A stretch of 64,000 nucleotides of DNA from Streptomyces sp. NRRL F-525 (GTDB lineage: Bacteria > Actinomycetota > Actinomycetes > Streptomycetales > Streptomycetaceae). The stretch lies in assembly GCF_000716605.1 (NCBI RefSeq), contig NZ_JNXE01000003.1, positions 372,001-436,000 of the forward strand, given 5' to 3'. Positions 15,384 to 23,094 of the stretch are shown piece after piece. Position 1 is the stretch's first letter. The number at the start of each line of letters is the position of its first letter. The translations under genes and the position numbers were made by a program. A model generated the notes under the pieces. That model was not told the DNA's origin. It made no database searches and worked only from the letters and a program-made list of their open reading frames with translations.

Positions 15384-16313
15384 ATGAGAGTCATCACCCA
15401 GCAGACGCTCGGCGGTCCCGAGGTGCTCAGCGTCGTGGAGGTGCCCGAGCCCCGGCCCCTGCCGACCGAGGTTCTCGTCCGCGTCAGGGCGATCGGGCTG
15501 AACCCGTTGGAGGCGCGGCTGCGCGCCGGCGAGTTCCCGCTGATCGGCCGGCCGCCGTTCGTCCTCGGCTGGGACATCAGCGGCGTGGTCGAACAGGCGC
15601 CGCAGACATGGCGGTTCAGGCCCGGCGACGAGGTGTTCGGGATGCCGCTGTTCCCCCGGGCGGCGAACGCGTACGCCGAGGCCGTGGCGGCACCGGCGCT
15701 GCACCTGGCCCTTAAACCGGCGTCCCTCTCGCACGTCGAGGCGTCGGCGCTGCCGGTCGTCGGGCTGACGGCGTGGCAGGGCCTCGTCGACCTCGGCGGC
15801 GTGAGCGAGGGCGACCGCGTCCTGGTGCACGGCGGCGGTGGCGGGGTCGGCCATATCGCGATCCAGATCGCGAAAGCGCTCGGTGCGTACGTCATCGCGA
15901 CGGCCGGCGCGAGCAAGCGGGCGTTCGTCGAGGGGTTCGGCGCCGACGAGGTGATCGACTACACCTCGGTCGACTTCACCGACGCCGTCCGTGACATCGA
16001 CGTCGCGCTCGACACGATCGGCGGCGACACCGCCGAGCGGTCGCTCGAAGTGCTGCGCACGGGTGGTCACTTGGTGACGGCGGTCGCCGAGGAGGACGCG
16101 AAGCTGATCGCCAGGTACGAGGCAGCCGGCATGCGTTTCAGCGGCATCGCGGTCGACCCCGATCCGGTCGCCCTGCGGGGACTCGTCGAACTCGTCGAAC
16201 GGGGGATGCTACGGGTCCACGTACAGGAGACGTTCCCGTTCGAGCGCGTCGCCGACGCACACCGGCTGCTCGACGCCGGTCACCTCCAGGGCAAGCTCGT
16301 CCTCACCGTGTGA
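15384..16313 (+). CDS. NADP-dependent alcohol dehydrogenase/quinone reductase (MDR superfamily)
   Basis: A 309-residue medium-chain reductase without the zinc-ligand pattern. A GroES-like N-terminal domain (~1-110) precedes a Rossmann domain with the nucleotide motif VHGGGGGVGHIAIQIAKALG (~145-165). The first residues MRVITQQTLGGPEVL and DEVFGMPLFP are typical of quinone oxidoreductases that reduce quinones or enals with NADPH. AGGAGA lies 5 nt before ATG 15384. The leader contains a run of C and T (15340-15365). Divergent HxlR regulator upstream. Confidence 0.9.
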   Translation: MRVITQQTLGGPEVLSVVEVPEPRPLPTEVLVRVRAIGLNPLEARLRAGEFPLIGRPPFVLGWDISGVVEQAPQTWRFRPGDEVFGMPLFPRAANAYAEAVAAPALHLALKPASLSHVEASALPVVGLTAWQGLVDLGGVSEGDRVLVHGGGGGVGHIAIQIAKALGAYVIATAGASKRAFVEGFGADEVIDYTSVDFTDAVRDIDVALDTIGGDTAERSLEVLRTGGHLVTAVAEEDAKLIARYEAAGMRFSGIAVDPDPVALRGLVELVERGMLRVHVQETFPFERVADAHRLLDAGHLQGKLVLTV

Positions 16314-16607
16314 TCCCGTCGGGAGGTCGCTCTTCGGGGACCGGGCCGAGCAGTCCCGCCCTCCCGTTCCAGGAGATCGCCGACTACGGCGACGATCCCG
16401 AGACCAGGCTTCGTCACTCTCCGGATCTCGCGGCGGCCGAGAACACGCGGAAGCGCAGCTTCTCGGGTCGATGCCACGCCTCAGGCCACGGGGAAGTCGG
16501 CCCGGCAGCGCACGGCGGAGGGTGCGCGCCCCTCCCGTACTCCAACACTCCCTTACCGGGCGGACAAAGCGCTGATACTACGGACTCCTGCACGAGGGGG
16601 GACGAAA

Positions 16608-17324
16608 GTGACACGCACCGACACAGGCTCCGACGACGGCACCACGGGCAACGAACCGCAGGGTGAGGACGGCAAGAGCGACAACAGGACCAAGATCACG
16701 ATCGCGTCCATCGGCGCGCTGGCGGCCGTGGCGGCGGCGGCCGCCGGAGCCTGGTTCGCTCATGACGGTGGTGACACCGGGGGACCGCCGACCAGTTCGT
16801 CGGTCGCCGCACCCGCCTCGACTGCGGCCGAAGACCCCTGCGATCTGAAACGGCTCGCCGACTCCTGGAATCAGCCGCCGTCCCAGCGCTACAACGAGAC
16901 GCTCTTCGCGAACCACGACGCGCCCAGCGTCTACACCCAGGTGGCCGGCCCGGCGAGGAGCCCCGAGATCAGCGTCAAGGGGCAGATGAGCCTCAACATC
17001 CCGGCAGGCCAGGTCCTTTACCTCGTCACCCGGCCCGACCCGGATTCGAAGGACGAGTTCGGGCACCCGGGCAACGGCCGTTACTACCCGGGCACGCCCG
17101 TCAGCCCCACGTCCAGCGGCTGCTGGGAGGACGACAACCACTCGGTCGGCTACATCGGCGTCGAGGGAATCAGCGAGACCTACCTGCTCGTCCTCGTCGG
17201 TTCCGACCAGGCCGCGAAGTTCCCGGCCGACCGCAAGGCGAAGGACTGGGACGGGTACAGCGCGGACGACTGGCGGGCGCTCACCAAGATCGACGTCATG
17301 AACTTCCACGTCCCCACGACCTAG
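16608..17324 (+). CDS. hypothetical membrane-anchored extracellular protein
   Basis: The 238-residue protein begins with ~28 acidic/polar cytoplasmic residues, has one membrane helix (ITIASIGALAAVAAAAAGAWFA, ~29-50), a Ser/Thr/Pro linker and an extracellular domain of ~180 residues with two Cys (EDPCDL and SGCWED). No known domain recognised. GTG 16608 has a GGGGGGA site upstream. The 294-bp region before it (16314-16607) shows no other gene. Isolated gene, single transcription unit. Confidence 0.7.
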   Translation: MTRTDTGSDDGTTGNEPQGEDGKSDNRTKITIASIGALAAVAAAAAGAWFAHDGGDTGGPPTSSSVAAPASTAAEDPCDLKRLADSWNQPPSQRYNETLFANHDAPSVYTQVAGPARSPEISVKGQMSLNIPAGQVLYLVTRPDPDSKDEFGHPGNGRYYPGTPVSPTSSGCWEDDNHSVGYIGVEGISETYLLVLVGSDQAAKFPADRKAKDWDGYSADDWRALTKIDVMNFHVPTT

Positions 17325-17357
17325 TCCCGGAGTGGAGTCGCCGCCCCTTCCGTGAGG

Positions 17358-17973
17358 TCAGCGCGCCTCGCGGAAGGTCTCGCGGACGTCGCCGACGTGG
17401 GCCCCGGGATTTTCGTAGTGGCCGAAGTGGCCGCCCTTGCGGTGGGCGTTGACGTTCACCACGTTGAACATGGCGCGGGTGGGGCCGTTCTCGAAGGCGG
17501 CGATGCGTTCTTCGCAGGAGGGGGGGGTGACGCCGGCCGGGGGTTCGACCACGGGCCGGCGGTCGTGCAGCGGTGTCCAGGGGCGGCGGACCGTGTTGCG
17601 GTACGTGCGGAGGGAGGTGCCGATGGACTGGGTGACCCGGAAGACGGTCGCCTGGGTGAGGATGAAGTCGCGGGAGAAGACGGCGTCGAAGTCGTTGTTC
17701 TTGTCGCTCCACTTCTTCCAGCGTTGAAGCAGCCGGGCGAGCATGCCGATCGGGGAGTCGTTCAGGCCGTGGGTGAGCGTCGACGCGTCGAGCGTGTGGA
17801 CGGTGACGAGGTTGTCCCGGCCTCGCACTTCGCCGTCGCCGTCGCCGTAGTTCCGGAACACGACATCGGGTTGGAAGTACGGGGCAAAGTTCGACGCGTC
17901 CCGCTGCGCGAAGAGGCGGCGAGGAAGTCGGCGACGCGGCAAGGGCCGAGCTCTGCATGACCAGGAAGTCCAA
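17358..17973 (-). pseudogene. chimeric remnant: SnoaL-like fragment joined to the C-terminus of an EHN-type epoxide hydrolase
   Basis: Minus-strand reading ends with LNDSPIGMLARLLQRWKKWSD, FSRDFILTQATVFRVTQSIGTSLRTY and HRKGGHFGHYENPGAHVGDV, the last third of an epoxide-hydrolase (EHN) alpha/beta hydrolase including the catalytic-His region GGHF. Just upstream, in frame, sits RDASNFAPYFQPDVVFRNYGDG, which looks like an NTF2/SnoaL-like fold, preceded in another frame by RVADFLAA. Neither family normally contains the other, and the hydrolase nucleophile domain is missing. Best read as a deletion junction plus a frameshift. An operator-like palindrome lies just upstream at 17990-18007. Confidence 0.65.
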
Positions 17974-17989
17974 CAGTGTGCACGCAAAA

Positions 17990-18007
17990 AAGGACTATCA
18001 AGTCCAG
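17990..18007. promoter_or_regulatory. TetR operator-like palindrome before the chimeric remnant
   Basis: On the minus strand it reads CTGGACTTGATAGTCC, 14 of 16 bases matching the palindrome at 18668-18685. It lies ahead of the pseudogene at 17358-17973 and just downstream of the TetR gene. Confidence 0.55.
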
Positions 18008-18013
18008 CCTGGG

Positions 18014-18604
18014 TCAGGAAGTCGGCGCCACGGGCCTCATCGGCTCGATCGCGGCCGCGAGGGCGGCCTCCAGATAGTCGATGCGGTCCGTCATCTGCAG
18101 GAGCACCACACCCCCCTGAACAGCAGCCAGAACACTCCTCGCGCAGCCGACCGCCATCCCGCGGTCGGGTAGCAGCGCCCCCGTACCGCGCAGCAGAGCC
18201 GCTTCCCACACGGCGAACAGATCCGAGACCATGGTTCGCGCCTCGGAGGAGGATTTGCCGAGCTCGGAGATGAGGCTCCCCAGCGGGCAGCGCCGGCCCA
18301 ACTCGCCGTAGTGGCGCAGCACCGCCCCGCACCACGCCTGCCAGGACTCCCAGGACGTCAGGTCGTCCAGATAGGGCCGCTGCACCTCCAGCACCTGGTC
18401 GGCCTCGTGCCGGGCCACGGCCACGAGCATGTCGATCCGGCCGTCCGGGAAGTAGTGGAAGAGCTGGCTCTTGCTCGTCGACGTCGCCGCCCGTACGTCG
18501 TCCAGGGTCACCTCCGCCGCACCCTTCTCCCGGATCAGCAGAGCGGCCGCGACCACGATGCGGTGCCGCGTGGCCATGCCCTTGGCGGTCATACCTCGGT
18601 TCAT
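18014..18604 (-). CDS. TetR/AcrR family transcriptional regulator
   Basis: A 196-residue regulator. The N-terminal ~55 residues carry the TetR helix-turn-helix (TRHRIVVAAALLIREKGAAEVTLDDVRAATSTSKSQLFHYF). The rest is the helical ligand-binding and dimerisation domain of the TetR_C type with WQAWCGAVLRHYGELGRRCPLG. ATG 18604 follows ATGGGGGC; a further 16 in-frame codons upstream are unlikely. Divergent from the SDR gene at 18842, with two operator-like palindromes in the gap. Confidence 0.92.
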   Translation of the reverse strand: MNRGMTAKGMATRHRIVVAAALLIREKGAAEVTLDDVRAATSTSKSQLFHYFPDGRIDMLVAVARHEADQVLEVQRPYLDDLTSWESWQAWCGAVLRHYGELGRRCPLGSLISELGKSSSEARTMVSDLFAVWEAALLRGTGALLPDRGMAVGCARSVLAAVQGGVVLLQMTDRIDYLEAALAAAIEPMRPVAPTS

Positions 18605-18635
18605 GCCCCCATCATCCCACCTGGCCGACACATTC

Positions 18636-18651
18636 TGAACTTGACGGTCCA
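18636..18651. promoter_or_regulatory. second TetR operator-like site
   Basis: TGAACTTGACGGTCCA, matching 13 of 16 bases of the 18668 palindrome core; 32 bp upstream of the TetR start, suggesting autoregulation. Confidence 0.5.
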
Positions 18652-18667
18652 CTCCTCACAAACCACT

Positions 18668-18685
18668 CTGGACTTGAAAGTCCAG
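18668..18685. promoter_or_regulatory. TetR operator palindrome upstream of the SDR gene
   Basis: CTGGACTTGAAAGTCCAG, arms of 8 bp around a 2-bp centre. The position between the divergent TetR and SDR genes fits an operator controlling both. Confidence 0.7.
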
Positions 18686-18799
18686 TCTTTGCGTCCTACG
18701 GTGACACCCGCGCCCTGACTGTCAGGGCAGCCCCCGCCCCGCCGAAGGCAACCTGCCGCTACGGCCGTGCGGGTTCATCGCGGAGCCCCAGGCACCGAA

Positions 18800-18827
18800 C
18801 ACCAAGCACCAAGCACCAAGCACCAAC
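18800..18827. repeat. tandem heptamer (CACCAAG) x4 in the SDR leader
   Basis: Copies at 18800, 18807, 18814 and 18821 (the last ends AAC). It lies in the 5' untranslated stretch before the SDR gene. No known role; slippage-prone. Confidence 0.75.
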
Positions 18828-18841
18828 CAACGGAGTGGATC

Positions 18842-19603
18842 ATGTCCATGCGCCTAGAAGGCAGGACCGCCCTGGTCACAGGGTCGACCAGCAACATCGG
18901 GCGGGCGATCGCGGAGGCCTTCGCTCGCGAGGGGGCGTATGTCGCCGTCTCCGGGCGCAGTGCCGAGCGCGGCCAGGAGGTCGTCGCCGAGATCCGCGCA
19001 CGCGGCGGGCGCGCCGAGTTCGTGCAGGCCGACCTGGACGGCAGCGCCGCCGCCTCGCGGACGCTGGCCCAGGAGGCGACGCGGGTCCTCGGCGGGCGTA
19101 TCGACGTCCTGGTCAACAACGCCGGCATCTTTCCCCAGACCACCACGGCGTCCACCGACGAGAAGACCTTCGACCAGGTCTACGCCGTGAACGTGAAGGC
19201 CCCCTTCTTCCTGACCGCGGCCGTCGCCCCCGCCATGGTGGAGGCCGGCGGCGGCGTGATCATCAACCTCGGTTCCTGGATCGCGCGGCTGGGCATCCCC
19301 AGCGCCCTCTACAGCTCCACCAAGGGCGCCGTGGAGACGCTGACCCGGGCCTGGGCTGCGGAGTTCGGGCCGCAGGGCGTACGCGTGAACGCGATCTCCC
19401 CGGGTGTGGTGCTGACGCTGGCGCCAGGGGAGAGCCACCCGGCCGAGATCATGATGAAGGGCACCCCCGCGGGCCGGATGGGCACCCCGGACGAGGTCGC
19501 GAACGCCGCCGTGTACCTGGCCGGCGACGACTCCTCGTTCGTGCACGGCATCGTGCTCGACGTCGACGGCGGCCGCACCACCGCGGCGGTCATCGCCAAC
19601 TGA
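18842..19603 (+). CDS. SDR family oxidoreductase (FabG-like)
   Basis: A 253-residue classical short-chain dehydrogenase: cofactor motif TGSTSNIG (~14-21), NNAG (~95), catalytic Tyr and Lys in YSSTK, and the usual ISPGVV and C-terminal VDGG-type ending. It probably uses NADP(H); the Arg-rich GRSAERG after beta-2 supports this. GGAG lies upstream of ATG 18842. The divergent TetR gene and the 18668 palindrome suggest ligand-controlled induction. Confidence 0.93.
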   Translation: MSMRLEGRTALVTGSTSNIGRAIAEAFAREGAYVAVSGRSAERGQEVVAEIRARGGRAEFVQADLDGSAAASRTLAQEATRVLGGRIDVLVNNAGIFPQTTTASTDEKTFDQVYAVNVKAPFFLTAAVAPAMVEAGGGVIINLGSWIARLGIPSALYSSTKGAVETLTRAWAAEFGPQGVRVNAISPGVVLTLAPGESHPAEIMMKGTPAGRMGTPDEVANAAVYLAGDDSSFVHGIVLDVDGGRTTAAVIAN

Positions 19604-19741
19604 CGCCCCCCAACGCCGACTTACCTTCCGGACATAAGGGCCCCGAGTCGTACCCGGCAACTACTGAGGTTGAACTCGTGGTGCCGTAGGGGCTGATGAC
19701 CGGCCGTCAGACCCGCCCGATCAGCGACACGACACCACAAG

Positions 19742-19763
19742 CTCAACCTCAACCTCAACCTCA
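19742..19763. repeat. tandem hexamer (CTCAAC) x3.5
   Basis: CTCAAC at 19742, 19748, 19754 and a partial copy at 19760, between two convergent SDR genes. No function evident. Confidence 0.7.
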
Positions 19764-19831
19764 CGCAGAAGAGTTCAAGAGGAGGCCGTTGGAGAAGCAG
19801 CCGGCCGAAACCCATGCCGCCCGAGGGTCCC

Positions 19832-20560
19832 TCAGCCCGCCATCAGCGCCGCCAGTGCGCGGTCCATCGCGGCGTTGAACTCCTCCGGCGTCAGCGGCAG
19901 GCGGGACTTGACGTCCCGGCTCCACTGGTCGGCGAGGACCTCGGCGGAGCCCGCCTCGACACCGTCGAGCGCCGCGTCGGCCAGGTCCGACGGGGCGATC
20001 TTGGCCACGGGCCAGCCCGCCGCCATGTCGGTGTCGGCCAGGCCGAGGTGTACCGCTGTGACGAGCGTGCCCTGCTCGGCGAGCTCCAGGCGGACGCCGG
20101 TGGTCATGGCCCAGGCGGCGGCCTTGGTCAGGTGGTAGGCATTGGCGCCGCTGCCCCCGAACCAGGACATGGCGGAGAGGACGTTGACGATCGCGCCCCC
20201 GCCGTTCCTGGCGAGCGTCGGCGCGAACTCCCGGATCATTCCCAGGTGGCCGAACATGTTGGTCTCCAGCTCGTGCCGCACCGCGTCCAGCGAACCGGTC
20301 ACCAGGTTGGTCCCCGTCTGGATCCCCGCGTTGTTGATGAGCAGCGAGACGTCCGGGGCGGCCTCGGCGGCGGCCCTCACGGATGCGGGATCGGTGATGT
20401 CGAGGGGCAGCACCTCGACCCCGGGCAGGTCCACGGTCTCCGGTCGGCGGGCCGTCGCGTAGACCTTGCGGGCGCCCCGTTCGAGCAGGCGCTGGGCGAA
20501 GGCGCGGCCCAGGCCGCGGTTGGTTCCGGTGACAAGGGCGACGGAGTTGTTGATGTCCAT
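19832..20560 (-). CDS. SDR family oxidoreductase
   Basis: A 242-residue short-chain dehydrogenase: TGTNRGLG cofactor loop, NNAG motif, catalytic Ser-Tyr-Lys as S..YHLTK, and the HLGLADTDM region before a C-terminal helical part. ATG 20560 is chosen; an upstream in-frame stretch of 39 codons overlaps the promoter. Divergent from the MerR regulator at 20637 with a 76-bp gap that contains a perfect palindrome, so MerR control is likely. Confidence 0.92.
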   Translation of the reverse strand: MDINNSVALVTGTNRGLGRAFAQRLLERGARKVYATARRPETVDLPGVEVLPLDITDPASVRAAAEAAPDVSLLINNAGIQTGTNLVTGSLDAVRHELETNMFGHLGMIREFAPTLARNGGGAIVNVLSAMSWFGGSGANAYHLTKAAAWAMTTGVRLELAEQGTLVTAVHLGLADTDMAAGWPVAKIAPSDLADAALDGVEAGSAEVLADQWSRDVKSRLPLTPEEFNAAMDRALAALMAG

Positions 20561-20577
20561 GACCAGTACGCTAAAAC

Positions 20578-20593
20578 CTGACGCTAACGTCAG
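20578..20593. promoter_or_regulatory. MerR-type operator candidate
   Basis: CTGACGCTAACGTCAG, 6-bp arms around CTAA, in the 76-bp gap between the divergent SDR and MerR genes. MerR proteins bind such dyads between -35 and -10 elements. Confidence 0.65.
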
Positions 20594-20636
20594 AGGCAAG
20601 TGTCGATCGTCGGAGCCAGGGGTGAGAGGAATCACC

Positions 20637-21014
20637 ATGACTGTCACAGAGGCCGCAACCGAGCGGCTGATCCGCATCGGCGAGGTGGCACGAGGCGCCG
20701 GCGTCTCAGTACGCGCCGTGCGCTACTACGAGCAGCAGGGGTTGCTCAGCGCGGAACGCAGCCCGTCCGGCCAGCGCCTGTACCGGCCGGACGCCATCTC
20801 CCTGGTCCGCTTCGTCCAGCAGATGTACGCCGCCGGTCTCACCAGCCGGAGGATCACCGAACTCCTGCCGTGCTTCGACTCCGGGCACACCGACGCCCAG
20901 CAGCGAGCCATGCTGCGGGCCGAGCGCGAGCGCATCCAGGCCAAGGTCGACGACCTGCAGGCCGCCCTGGACCACCTCGACCAGGTCATCGCGATCACGG
21001 ACACGCACCCTTAG
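20637..21014 (+). CDS. MerR family transcriptional regulator
   Basis: A 125-residue MerR protein: helix-turn-helix LIRIGEVARGAGVSVRAVRYYEQQGLL and wing SGQRLYRPDAI (~10-50), then a dimerisation coiled coil (~85-115, RAERERIQAKVDDLQAALDHLDQV). A single Cys (PCFDSG) lies in the linker; no metal-binding Cys pattern at the C-terminus, so it is more like the redox or drug-sensing group. Probably regulates the divergent SDR gene. Confidence 0.92.
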   Translation: MTVTEAATERLIRIGEVARGAGVSVRAVRYYEQQGLLSAERSPSGQRLYRPDAISLVRFVQQMYAAGLTSRRITELLPCFDSGHTDAQQRAMLRAERERIQAKVDDLQAALDHLDQVIAITDTHP

Positions 21015-21261
21015 GCACGGTCTGCCAGACGCCTCATCGGCGAGCGGACACGGTCGCGCTCCACCCGTCGATCAGGTCAGTTGCCGCCGATCCGGGGATC
21101 AAGAACCGCTGACGTCCGACCACCAGCCCCTACGACACCCCGAGTTGAACCTCAGCAACCCGGCACCGAGCGCGCCTCCACGCGCCACCCTCTCCTCCCC
21201 CAGCCCGAACACCCCCAGGGAGAGCGCGGGTTCAGCGACCCGGCCGCCTCGGAGCCACCCC

Positions 21262-21741
21262 TCACCCCAAATGCCGCGTAGCCTCCCCCTGCCGCCGCGC
21301 CGCCTCCCTCATGAACGACACGATCACCTCCAGCTCCTCGTCCGTGTACCGCTCGCACAACTCCCTCAGCGAACCGACGAGTTCAGCGAAGTAGTGCATA
21401 TTGCGCGCCGCGAACTCCTCGTTGAAGTGCAGCACCACCTTGCGGCCGTCCTCGGGATGCGGCGCCTTGCGTACGGCCCCCTTCTCCTCCAGGCGGCCGA
21501 CAAGGGCGGTCACTGACGCGGGCTTGAGGGCGAGGTGACGGGCGAGTTCCCCCGCCGTCATCGGGCCGAGCCGGGCGACCAGGTCCAGCGCCTTCGTGTC
21601 GCTGGCGTTCAGGCCCTGCCGTGCGGCGAGCGCCGAGTGGAACAGCACCGCGGCCGTGGAGAGCTCACGCCCGGCGAGCAGAACGTCGTCCACCACTGCC
21701 GCCCGGCCGCCCTGACCTGTGGAGACCTCTCGATTTGTCAC
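21262..21741 (-). CDS. MarR family transcriptional regulator
   Basis: A 159-residue winged-helix protein: SDTKALDLVARLGPMTAGELARHLALKPASVTALVGRLEEKGAVRKAPHPEDGRKVVLHFN is the MarR core with recognition helix and wing. Start is the GTG at 21741. Divergent from the FAD monooxygenase at 21872 with a palindrome in the gap, consistent with ligand-relieved repression. Confidence 0.92.
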   Translation of the reverse strand: MTNREVSTGQGGRAAVVDDVLLAGRELSTAAVLFHSALAARQGLNASDTKALDLVARLGPMTAGELARHLALKPASVTALVGRLEEKGAVRKAPHPEDGRKVVLHFNEEFAARNMHYFAELVGSLRELCERYTDEELEVIVSFMREAARRQGEATRHLG

Positions 21742-21767
21742 TCCGGCATCCTAGCCCTACTATTTAG

Positions 21768-21781
21768 TTAGATCCATCTAA
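21768..21781. promoter_or_regulatory. MarR operator candidate
   Basis: Perfect 14-bp palindrome TTAGATCCATCTAA in an AT-rich stretch between the divergent MarR and monooxygenase genes. AT-rich dyads are typical MarR boxes. Confidence 0.75.
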
Positions 21782-21871
21782 ATAACTTAACGTGATGGAC
21801 GCGCGCCTCAAGAAGCGCGCCGAGAAGCGAACCAAGAACCCAGAGCCCAGACCCCAGAAAGGTCACCCGAC

Positions 21872-23086
21872 ATGAAGGCATTGATCATCGGCAGCGGCAT
21901 AGCCGGACCCTCCGCAGCCATGGCGCTCCAGCAGGCCCGCATCGACGCGGTCGTCTACGAGGCCCACGCCTCCGGTGCCGACGGCGTCGGTGTCTTCCTG
22001 ACGCTGGGCTCCAACGGCATCGACGCCCTGCGCGTCATCGGCGCCGACGCCCCGGCAGTCGCCGCCGGCTTCCCCACCCCGGCGATCGACATGGTCTCCA
22101 CCACCGGCAAGGCACTCGGCACGGTCCGCACCAGTCGCCCGGACGGGGACATCACCAGCCGCACCCTCAAGCGCGCCGACCTCTACCGCGCCGTACGCGA
22201 CGAGGCGTTGCGCCGTGGCATCCGCATCGAGCAGGGCAAGCGCCTGGTCGACGCGCAGGACACCGAAGACGGTGTGCGCGCGGTCTTCGCCGACGGCGGC
22301 GAGGAGTTCGGCGATCTGCTGATCGGCTGCGACGGGCTGCACTCGACGGTCCGCAAGCTCATCGACCCCGCGGCCGCCGCCCCCGCGTACTCGGGCCTCA
22401 TCGGGCTCGGCGGCTACACGCGCGGGGTGCCGGTCGACTCCCAAGTGGGCAGCTACCGCATGGTGTTCGGCAAGCGCGCCTTCTTCGGCTACGTCCCCGC
22501 CCCCGACGGCGAGGTCTGGTGGTTCGCCAACCTCCCGCACCGGGACGAGCCGGCCCGAGGCGAGCTCGAAGACGTCGGCGCCGAACAGTGGCGGAGCCGG
22601 CTCGTCGAACTCTTCGCCGAAGACACGGGCCCCGCCGCCCAGTTGATCCGCGCGAGCCAGGAGATCACGTCGGCCGGCCCCATGCACGCCATGGTGGACC
22701 TCCCGGCCTGGCACCGCGGCCGGATGATCGTCATCGGCGACGCCGCACACGCCCCCTCGCCCACCTCCGGACAGGGCGCCTCCCTGTCCGTCGAGGACGC
22801 CGTGGAACTGGCCAGGGCACTGCGCGATCTGCCCACGATCGAGGGCGCCTTCACCGCGTACGACGCGCTGTGCCGCCCCCGCGTCGAGCGAATCGTGAAG
22901 CAGGCCGCCCGCGTCAACAACAACAAGGCCGCGGGCCCGGTCGGACGAGTCCTCCGCGACCTGGTGATGCCGGTGCTCCTGCCCCGGCTGGCGAACGGCG
23001 AGCAGTCACGGCGGACGTACGGCCACCACATCGACTGGGCCGCTCCGATGGCAGCGGCCGAGGGCGTCGGAACAGCCCGGAACTGA
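21872..23086 (+). CDS. FAD-dependent monooxygenase (PHBH/UbiH-like)
   Basis: A 404-residue class A flavoprotein hydroxylase: GxGxxG motif at the start (IIGSGIAGPSAAMALQQ), the DG motif (GCDGLHSTVR, ~150) and the second FAD motif MIVIGDAAHAPSPTSGQGAS (~285-305). Such enzymes hydroxylate aromatic or polyketide substrates, or inactivate antibiotics such as tetracyclines, using NAD(P)H. Paired with a divergent MarR regulator, which suggests substrate-induced expression; substrate unknown. Confidence 0.92.
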   Translation: MKALIIGSGIAGPSAAMALQQARIDAVVYEAHASGADGVGVFLTLGSNGIDALRVIGADAPAVAAGFPTPAIDMVSTTGKALGTVRTSRPDGDITSRTLKRADLYRAVRDEALRRGIRIEQGKRLVDAQDTEDGVRAVFADGGEEFGDLLIGCDGLHSTVRKLIDPAAAAPAYSGLIGLGGYTRGVPVDSQVGSYRMVFGKRAFFGYVPAPDGEVWWFANLPHRDEPARGELEDVGAEQWRSRLVELFAEDTGPAAQLIRASQEITSAGPMHAMVDLPAWHRGRMIVIGDAAHAPSPTSGQGASLSVEDAVELARALRDLPTIEGAFTAYDALCRPRVERIVKQAARVNNNKAAGPVGRVLRDLVMPVLLPRLANGEQSRRTYGHHIDWAAPMAAAEGVGTARN

Positions 23087-23094
23087 TCACGCGC

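Noticed and set aside
19742..19763. Tandem hexamers as CRISPR-like array
   Set aside because: Units of 6 bp without spacers; simple repeat only.
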